From positions 1 through 25,478 of IMG/VR virus record IMGVR_UViG_3300042691_041923: a DNA stretch of 25,478 nt; one strand, written 5' to 3'. The notes under the pieces are model-generated. The model made no database searches and was not told where the DNA came from. It worked only from the letters and a program-made list of their open reading frames with translations. The translations under genes were made by a program, and so were the position numbers. This document shows, in pieces, positions 21,088 through 25,478 of the stretch (its first letter is position 1; each line of letters starts with the position of its first letter). This stretch comes from a virus.

Positions 21088-21351
21088 ATGAATATCAAAT
21101 ATTGTAAGTGTTGTGCTTCTCTTATTGAAGAAGAACGTTTGGAAGTTCTCCCAAATACTTCTTTCTGTGCTCCTTGTGCTCAAAAAATAAATCCAGTAAA
21201 ACCTAGAAAAGGATTCATGGCATTTGATCATAAAACAGGCGGAGTTCTTCAAGTAATGTCTGCTGAGGATTATGATAAGAATAAAAAGTATTTTATTCCC
21301 AATGGAAGTAGGAGTTGTGTTAAAAATTTTAGTAGGAGTGTATGTTCATGA
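21088..21351 (+). CDS. DksA/TraR-like zinc-finger protein
   Basis: 87 aa. Four cysteines form the finger: C6-x2-C9 (CKCC) and C27-x2-C30 (CAPC), joined by ASLIEEERLEVLPNTSF. The spacing and the RLExxPxxxxC segment match the C-terminal finger of DksA/TraR proteins. The usual N-terminal coiled coil is absent. In bacteria DksA binds RNA polymerase; phage relatives may do likewise, but a truncated form like this may only bind nucleic acid or protein. The remaining half (KGFMAFDHKTGGVLQVMS) is unassigned. It overlaps the next gene by ATGA. Confidence 0.65.
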   Translation: MNIKYCKCCASLIEEERLEVLPNTSFCAPCAQKINPVKPRKGFMAFDHKTGGVLQVMSAEDYDKNKKYFIPNGSRSCVKNFSRSVCS

Positions 21352-21509
21352 ATAAAGAAAAAATAAAAGATGTAGATCTTAAAAAAATAGATGATAAAAA
21401 TTATATTTTAGAATTTTTCAATAAAGGATATAATATTAAAATAGAAGCTAATGAAGCGGTTTGTTATAGCTTGTTTAGACAAATTAAAAAACATTTAAAA
21501 CTCCAATGA
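21348..21509 (+). CDS. Small charged protein, 53 aa
   Basis: Start and stop both overlap neighbours as ATGA (21348-21351 and 21506-21509), which strongly supports a real gene. The sequence is Lys/Ile/Asp-rich: MNKEKIKDVDLKKIDDKNYI, then NIKIEANEAVCYSLFRQIKK. A small beta-strand and helix fold is likely. No family recognised. Confidence 0.65.
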   Translation: MNKEKIKDVDLKKIDDKNYILEFFNKGYNIKIEANEAVCYSLFRQIKKHLKLQ

Positions 21510-21718
21510 AAGAAAATACCCTACAAGAGAAGTATCTCAAAACTCTCAAAAATTGTAAAAGCACTATCGGAGATTTACAAATTCTAGTAGAAAAAGAATA
21601 TTGTAAATTCTCAGCAAACCCTTCTAAGGATAAACAAAAAGAACTTAAAAAAATTTCTAGGATCATGGAAAAAGCTTTAATGGAAATTGTTAAACGTAAA
21701 GAATTGAACATCACATGA
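21506..21718 (+). CDS. Hypothetical small coiled-coil-like protein
   Basis: 70 aa, coupled by ATGA on both sides. Two helices rich in Lys and Glu (LQEKYLKTLKNCKSTIGDLQ, and DKQKELKKISRIMEKALMEI) suggest an antiparallel coiled coil. No membrane segment and no family recognised. Confidence 0.65.
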   Translation: MKENTLQEKYLKTLKNCKSTIGDLQILVEKEYCKFSANPSKDKQKELKKISRIMEKALMEIVKRKELNIT

Positions 21719-21948
21719 AAAAAGAAATTGACGATAAAATATACGTTCACCGAATCGCTTTAAGAGATCTTTCTCAAAAACAAGAAGAGATTTTTGAAAC
21801 ATTAGCAAAAGAACTTTGTCTTAATCGTGAAGGGGAACAGTGGATGTTCGATTACATTTATAATTCAGAAGAAGAAGAAAAGCATATTCCTTTTGATGAA
21901 TATCTTTCTTTTTATAAAGTAAATTATTCAGATTTAATAGAAAAGTGA
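21715..21948 (+). CDS. Hypothetical small acidic protein
   Basis: 77 aa, ATGA overlap before and GTGA after. The sequence is acidic and helical (VHRIALRDLSQKQEEIFETL, then a WMFDYIYNSEEEEK patch). No known motif. The tight coupling suggests it is made in a fixed ratio with the next protein. Confidence 0.65.
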   Translation: MKKEIDDKIYVHRIALRDLSQKQEEIFETLAKELCLNREGEQWMFDYIYNSEEEEKHIPFDEYLSFYKVNYSDLIEK

Positions 21949-22499
21949 CACCATCTTTCTGTAAAATCGGGTCCATACCTTTTCACTTTTATGCATTTAT
22001 AGATTCTTCTTTTACCCATAAAGACAATCAAGGCTACCAAGAAGTTATGGTAATAGGATTAACTAGTATTCCAGGTAGATGTTGGGGTCTTTCTGTTATT
22101 TTTTCACAAGGAGGAGCTTTGTATCGCCAAATACCCCCTCACGCTTTAACTTTTTCAGAAAATGCTTCTTCTTGGACTTTAGATCAGGCTCAACTTTGGA
22201 ATTGTTATTCCTATTCCTTTACCACTCTCTATAACCCTATATTAAAGGGTATGAGAATGTCGACTAAAATTCATAATAAAATTTACTATGGAGAATATCT
22301 TTTTAGTGCAACTCACATTGAAGATGGTTGGTCAAATACTCCAGAACAAGATAAAGAATTCTTTTTTATTAAATTAGATAATGGTAGATTAACCATTCAA
22401 CCTACTAACAAAATTACCTTTATTGATAAGAGTTTTATAGATAATACATCTATTGCTTCTTTAAAATTAAATGAAACGGTTTATTCTTGTTCAGAATAA
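21945..22499 (+). CDS. Conserved uncharacterised phage protein
   Basis: 184 aa with a GTG start in a GTGA overlap; no in-frame ATG lies near. I recall the same pattern in uncharacterised phage proteins: an opening around PFHFYAFIDS, then VMVIGLTSIPGRCWGLSVIF, GGALYRQIPPHAL, LDQAQLWNCYSYSF, YYGEYLFSATHIEDGWS and LDNGRLTIQPTNKITFIDKSF. It is beta-rich and has no signal or membrane segment. Function unknown. It is the last and largest gene in the coupled chain, so it may be its main product. Confidence 0.7.
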   Translation: MTPSFCKIGSIPFHFYAFIDSSFTHKDNQGYQEVMVIGLTSIPGRCWGLSVIFSQGGALYRQIPPHALTFSENASSWTLDQAQLWNCYSYSFTTLYNPILKGMRMSTKIHNKIYYGEYLFSATHIEDGWSNTPEQDKEFFFIKLDNGRLTIQPTNKITFIDKSFIDNTSIASLKLNETVYSCSE

Positions 22500-22503
22500 T
22501 TCG

Positions 22504-22531
22504 TTGATATTTTAAAAATACCCTTTATATT
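22504..22531 (+). promoter_or_regulatory. Sigma70-like promoter
   Basis: TTGATA (22504-22509), a 16-nt spacer, and TATATT (22526-22531) lie only 6 nt before the ATG at 22538. Confidence 0.5.
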
Positions 22532-22537
22532 GATTAT

Positions 22538-22726
22538 ATGATTAATAAAATTTATAATGCAGGTCTCATTCTTATTGCTACTCCATTTCTTGTGGTCGGA
22601 GGATCTTCTCTTTATACTATGTTTCAAATTGAACCAGTTGGAACTTGTTTAAATCTTTCTTTTGTTTTAGGAGCAGCATTAATTGTTATTTCTTGGTATC
22701 TTTCTGATAAAAAAGATAATGAATGA
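22538..22726 (+). CDS. Small two-helix membrane protein
   Basis: 62 aa. Two hydrophobic helices, residues about 7-30 (AGLILIATPFLVVGGSSLYTMF) and 36-55 (TCLNLSFVLGAALIVISWYL), are joined by a short loop, with a charged tail SDKKDNE. Positive residues near the N-terminus and after the second helix put both ends inside the cell. It could be an inner-membrane exclusion or holin-like protein, but it is far from the lysis genes. No family recognised. Confidence 0.65.
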   Translation: MINKIYNAGLILIATPFLVVGGSSLYTMFQIEPVGTCLNLSFVLGAALIVISWYLSDKKDNE

Positions 22727-22747
22727 AATAACAAAATTGATACAGCC

Positions 22748-22993
22748 TTAATTTGTCTTTTGAATCCCTAATTCCCAAGATTCTACAGAAGAGGATTCTT
22801 CTTTTTGTAAGAAAACAGTTAAAAGAATTTCTTCATCTTTCTGTCTCATGGAGAAATAATAATTAAAAATTTCTCCAGATTCTTTTAAAGGATAGAGAAC
22901 TTCATTAGCGACTTGTAAAAGATCCTGGGGTTCTTTCCAATTTAAAGTCGTGAGGCTTTCGATTAAAAGGGTTAAAATGTCTTCCAGATTCAT
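22748..22993 (-). CDS. Hypothetical small acidic protein
   Basis: 81 aa, MNLEDILTLLIESLTTLNWK followed by LLQVANEVLYPLKESGEIFN and a beta-rich end (EEILLTVFLQKEE). The profile is amphipathic helices and one beta hairpin. It converges with 22538-22726 and diverges from 23039. TATACT lies only 2 nt before the start, too close to be a usual promoter. No family recognised. Confidence 0.6.
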   Translation of the reverse strand: MNLEDILTLLIESLTTLNWKEPQDLLQVANEVLYPLKESGEIFNYYFSMRQKDEEILLTVFLQKEESSSVESWELGIQKTN

Positions 22994-23038
22994 GAAGTAT
23001 AATTAAAGATAAATATTATTTAAATCCCTTAAAAAAAT

Positions 23039-23254
23039 ATGAATAAATTTGATAAAGTTTATAAAAATTACGATCCTTCAACTAAAAAATTAGCTTCTTT
23101 AAACTCTAAACAAATTGAACAAATTGATCTGTTAGTAGATTATATCAGCAGTCATCTTCCTTCCTACGAAACCAAACAAGAACAAAAAGCTATCTTTGAA
23201 ACCCTTATTGAAGAAATTGAAGATGTGATGAGTATCTATCAAGATGGTTGGTAA
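23039..23254 (+). CDS. Hypothetical small helical protein
   Basis: 71 aa, MNKFDKVYKNYDPSTKKLAS, then helices SKQIEQIDLLVDYISSHL and KAIFETLIEEIEDVMSIY. The MNKFDKVY opening is similar to the other M..F leaders in this region, but it lacks the (I/L)LKE end. Acidic and soluble. Stands alone between two minus-strand genes. No family recognised. Confidence 0.6.
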   Translation: MNKFDKVYKNYDPSTKKLASLNSKQIEQIDLLVDYISSHLPSYETKQEQKAIFETLIEEIEDVMSIYQDGW

Positions 23255-23279
23255 TCTTTAAAATTAAATGATTTAAAGA
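23255..23279. repeat. 8-bp inverted repeat between convergent genes
   Basis: TCTTTAAA (23255-23262) and TTTAAAGA (23272-23279) form a perfect 8-bp stem with a 9-nt loop, placed across the stops of the genes ending at 23254 and 23273. It is A/T-rich and lacks a T-run, so it is at best a weak bidirectional terminator. Confidence 0.35.
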
Positions 23280-23803
23280 GGAGTCACAGTAGAAGGTGAT
23301 TGCCACTGTGAGAAAGGTGGAGCTTTATCAATAAAGTAAGGACCGGGAAAGTTCTTTTTGGTGTAAGAAAAGAGTTGTTTTAAAGCCGGAGAATCTTCAG
23401 GATAATCATTGTAATGCCAAAAAGAAATATAAGTTCCATCCATATTGGATTGTTTCGGCATGATGATTCCAGAGTGTTTAGTAGAAATAGTTTGAGGATT
23501 ACCTAAAATTTCTCGTTCTTTTCCATTCCAAAGACCTAAAACTTCTGGATCTTCAGATAATTTATAAACGTCACTAGGTCTTTCTTTAGGTAATATAATA
23601 CCTAAATCTTTTAAAGATTTTAACACAAAAGAATGAGTTTCTTCTCTTTCGTTTTTATCTCTTTTCTTTAAGAAAGATCCATTCTCATCTCCTATAAAGA
23701 AAATAAAATTATTGTATCGAGAGTCGAGACGATCATAAACATTCGCCACAATATCAGGATTTTCTTTTAAAATAGAAGAGACTAAAGAATCAAATAAGTT
23801 CAT
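23273..23803 (-). CDS. Hypothetical protein with capsid-targeting-like N-terminus
   Basis: 176 aa. The leader MNLFDSLVSSILKE is one of the best matches to the M..F.....(I/L)LKE pattern. The rest shows YNNFIFFIGDENGSFLKKRD, then THSFVLKSLKDLGIILP, and a C-terminal part rich in Pro/Ser/Trp (HYNDYPEDSPALKQLF, GPYFIDKAPPFSQWQSPS). No catalytic motif is evident. It follows the gene 23811-24443 by 7 nt on the same strand, so both are co-transcribed. A head-packaged protein is an inference from the leader only. Confidence 0.65.
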   Translation of the reverse strand: MNLFDSLVSSILKENPDIVANVYDRLDSRYNNFIFFIGDENGSFLKKRDKNEREETHSFVLKSLKDLGIILPKERPSDVYKLSEDPEVLGLWNGKEREILGNPQTISTKHSGIIMPKQSNMDGTYISFWHYNDYPEDSPALKQLFSYTKKNFPGPYFIDKAPPFSQWQSPSTVTPL

Positions 23804-23810
23804 ATAAGGA

Positions 23811-24443
23811 TTAAGAATTAGTTAAACGATTAAAGATTTCTTTAAGCTTTTCAAATTGTTCTAAAGATTCGGGAGACCAATGTTTATTAGGTAAAAGATC
23901 TCCCGCAGTAATTCTTTGAGAGTCTAATTCTCTCATCTTCTGATTTTCTTCGTCTCTATATCGGTTATAGGCTTTTCCTTCCTTATCCAGAAAGTCTTTT
24001 AATTCCTTTTCTGCCGAAGCCAAAGCTTGAGACTTCTCTTCTTCGGGGAGATCTTTACTATATTTGATTCTCATAACCGACATATTCAATTCTTGACGAC
24101 GCTTCTCTACCTCACTCAAATTGTATTTTCTATCTAATTCTTTTCGAAAGGACTCCATAGTATCCAAAAACATATTTTGATTGACTATATGACCTAAAGT
24201 AAAGATCAAATCGGTTAAAAGGCCTTCTGGAGTATCTGCATCGGCATATCCATTATGTTTATTCAATTGATACAAAGAATAATAAGACTCTTTATCTTTG
24301 AATTCTTTAAGAGTCATTCCTTCAAAGTTCTTTAAAAAATCTTCTAAAGATCCGGATTGTTTAACACTTAGAGCTAAATCGGATTCCGATATACGAATCC
24401 TTTGATAAGCTTGTTCTAGAAGTAATTGATCTTGAGTTTTCAT
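23811..24443 (-). CDS. Hypothetical coiled-coil protein
   Basis: 210 aa. The N-terminus MKTQDQLLLEQAYQRI loosely resembles the leaders of neighbours (LLLE in the LKE position). The centre has long charged helices (ESFRKELDRKYNLSEVEKRR, EEEKSQALASAEKELKDFLD), so a coiled coil is likely. No enzymatic motif. It could be a scaffold or internal protein, or a partner of the gene that follows it. No family recognised. Confidence 0.6.
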   Translation of the reverse strand: MKTQDQLLLEQAYQRIRISESDLALSVKQSGSLEDFLKNFEGMTLKEFKDKESYYSLYQLNKHNGYADADTPEGLLTDLIFTLGHIVNQNMFLDTMESFRKELDRKYNLSEVEKRRQELNMSVMRIKYSKDLPEEEKSQALASAEKELKDFLDKEGKAYNRYRDEENQKMRELDSQRITAGDLLPNKHWSPESLEQFEKLKEIFNRLTNS

Positions 24444-24505
24444 GAATTAATGTATTATTTAATCTCTTTAAGCTGGACTAAAAAGTAAATATACTAAATA
24501 ATAAA

Positions 24506-24832
24506 ATGAAATCCTTTAAAAACTTTTACTTAGAATCTGCTCCTTATGTGGGGAATTGCACTAATCTCTTTGACGGAGATACGGGAGAATGTGTTCTAAG
24601 AACCTTTAGAGACGTCAATGACTTCGCCGAACAAGAAGAATCCTTTAGAGAACAAGCGCAAGAAAACCCTAATCTCTTTCTTGATAGAGAAGAATTCTTG
24701 TCTTTAATTAATAAACCTTCTGACTTAGATCTTAAAGAAAATTGGGAATATTACTTCTATCCGGGAGAACCTAATGTCTACGTAGCTTATGATCCCGAGG
24801 AAGACATTCACTACTTCTTTAGTAAAAATTAA
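24506..24832 (+). CDS. Hypothetical acidic protein with targeting-like N-terminus
   Basis: 108 aa. MKSFKNFYLESA is similar to T4 internal-protein leaders (MKTYQEFIAEA), though the cut site would be YLE rather than LxE. The rest is acidic with many Asp/Glu and aromatic residues (FDGDTGECVLRTF, EFLSLINKPSDLDLKENWEY, PNVYVAYDPEEDIHYFF). No family recognised. It is the first of two co-transcribed genes; the second starts 1 nt after its stop. Confidence 0.6.
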   Translation: MKSFKNFYLESAPYVGNCTNLFDGDTGECVLRTFRDVNDFAEQEESFREQAQENPNLFLDREEFLSLINKPSDLDLKENWEYYFYPGEPNVYVAYDPEEDIHYFFSKN

Positions 24833-24833
24833 A

Positions 24834-25232
24834 ATGAAATTCGATTCCTTAATAGAAAAGATATTAAAAGAAGACTTAGATGTAAGCCTTCCTCATAACT
24901 TTAATCCTTATTCGGTAGATTCGTGTATGTATGCTGCAGAACTCTTAACTAAGAAATTATTAGATCAAGGAAAGAAAGACTTTCAGGTCATAGAAGGATT
25001 TATTAAGATTAAAGGGATCGAAGGAAAGTTTATGCATACTTGGATTGAAACTCCAGAAGGAAAGATAGATCCCACTATTAAACAATTCTTTACTAAAGAC
25101 GATAGTGATGAATATATTAAGAGTAAAGTTCAATATATTGTTAAAAAGAGATATAAACCGGAAGAGTATCAAAGCCTCTGTTCTCAATATCCCGTAGACC
25201 CTTCTAGGCATTTTATTAAAGAAAAAGAATAA
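24834..25232 (+). CDS. Putative Cys-His-Asp (transglutaminase/papain-like) protein with targeting-like N-terminus
   Basis: 132 aa from ATG 24834. A longer frame from 24789 lies in the previous gene and is rejected. The leader MKFDSLIEKILKE fits the M..F.....ILKE pattern. The order of residues then resembles a small transglutaminase or papain-like fold: C31 at the start of a helix (SCMYAAELLTKKLL), strand DFQVIEGFI, H68 in FMHTWIE, and D79 in GKIDPTI. C...HTW...DPT is a pattern seen in transglutaminase-like proteins. This is a motif reading, not a domain hit. A head-carried protease or amidase would be consistent with the leader. Confidence 0.6.
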   Translation: MKFDSLIEKILKEDLDVSLPHNFNPYSVDSCMYAAELLTKKLLDQGKKDFQVIEGFIKIKGIEGKFMHTWIETPEGKIDPTIKQFFTKDDSDEYIKSKVQYIVKKRYKPEEYQSLCSQYPVDPSRHFIKEKE

Positions 25233-25233
25233 A

Positions 25234-25268
25234 AAATAGGGATTTTAAAATGAAATCCAGGTTTTTTA
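25234..25268 (+). terminator. Probable intrinsic terminator
   Basis: GGATTT and AAATCC form a 6-bp stem around a 7-nt loop, flanked by A6 upstream and T6 downstream, which can pair to lengthen the stem. It lies just after the stop of 24834-25232. Confidence 0.55.
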
Positions 25269-25352
25269 TTATTCTAAAATAATAAAATAAGTAAAAGATA
25301 AGAGGGTTTTCCTCCAGAGAACTATATAACCTCTTATTAGATAGTGTTAGTC

Positions 25353-25466
25353 ATGAATTACAAGTTATATAGAGCTTTTCTCCACTTTAAATGTATTATC
25401 AAGAACCCTAAGCACTGGAGATTCTACGTCAAAGGAATATTAAGAGAATTAAAAATAACAAAATAA
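25353..25466 (+). CDS. Small basic protein, 37 aa
   Basis: ATG at 25353, TAA at 25464-25466. The sequence is basic and aromatic (MNYKLYRAFLHFKCIIKNPK, HWRFYVKGILRELK), as in small phage proteins that may lie on membranes or nucleic acid. It is the only open frame in the 246 nt at the window end; the 120 nt before it hold the terminator and otherwise nothing I can assign. Moderate confidence because of the size. Confidence 0.45.
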   Translation: MNYKLYRAFLHFKCIIKNPKHWRFYVKGILRELKITK

Positions 25467-25478
25467 TAAAGGAAAAAG

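Noticed and set aside
1-25478. tRNA genes, integrase, transposase or insertion sequence
   Set aside because: Looked for by eye; no cloverleaf with TTCRA-type T-loop and no recombinase motifs were found. A tRNAscan run could still find a divergent case.

Overview
The window is a strongly AT-rich, densely packed stretch of a tailed-phage genome, most likely a large T4-like myovirus from an aquatic or other environmental sample. The evidence is the mix of families: Thr/Pro-repeat virion proteins, a repeat-rich adhesin, a conserved myovirus structural protein, a holin/lysozyme cluster, a 5'-3' exonuclease, ThyX, a T4 Rnl1-like RNA ligase, a WYL_2/DUF2693 protein and a DUF5661-like protein. Genes are short and packed in small blocks on both strands, with many 4-nt ATGA/GTGA overlaps and convergent pairs that share a TTAA. 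TAA, TGA and TAG are all used as stops. No tRNA, integrase, transposase or CRISPR array is visible. Shine-Dalgarno sequences are almost absent, and many starts instead follow a promoter-like element by only 6-11 nt. The host cannot be named from this sequence.

Layout. 1-3843: virion surface genes, namely the C-terminal part of a Thr/Pro-repeat protein, an 893-aa BspA-like/Asp-box adhesin and a small partner. 3821-7583: small replication and housekeeping genes, including the WYL_2 protein, the exonuclease, an HExxH protein and a membrane protein with a zinc ribbon, with a strong hairpin terminator at 6670-6706. 7621-8046: a virion-type protein. 8100-10264: lysis region (membrane-anchored GAF-like protein, two holin-like proteins, a small protein, lysozyme). 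10261-13038: small genes plus an HExxH protease-like protein. 13080-14418: ThyX, DUF5661-like and an FGDN-motif protein. 14441-16294: second virion block with a myovirus structural protein and a complete Thr/Pro-repeat protein. 16280-20216: minus-strand block with a dual-specificity-type phosphatase, an Rnl1-like ligase, a 24-aa membrane peptide and a metallophosphoesterase, suggestive of RNA repair. 20302-22726: plus-strand chain of small coupled genes led by a lipoprotein. 22748-25466: small genes, several sharing an N-terminal peptide that resembles T4 capsid-targeting sequences.

Three observations stand out. First, a set of genes share an N-terminus of the form M..F.....(I/L)LKE, like the T4 internal-head-protein targeting peptide cut at (L/I)xE; two of them carry protease-like motifs. 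Second, promoter-like elements sit so close to start codons that leaderless mRNAs are predicted: TTGnnn/TAnnnT before metabolic genes and (C/G)ATAAATA before virion and lysis genes. Third, a run of eight G sits inside the adhesin gene, between its repeat domain and its propeller, where slippage would switch off the C-terminal half. All are read by eye and untested.
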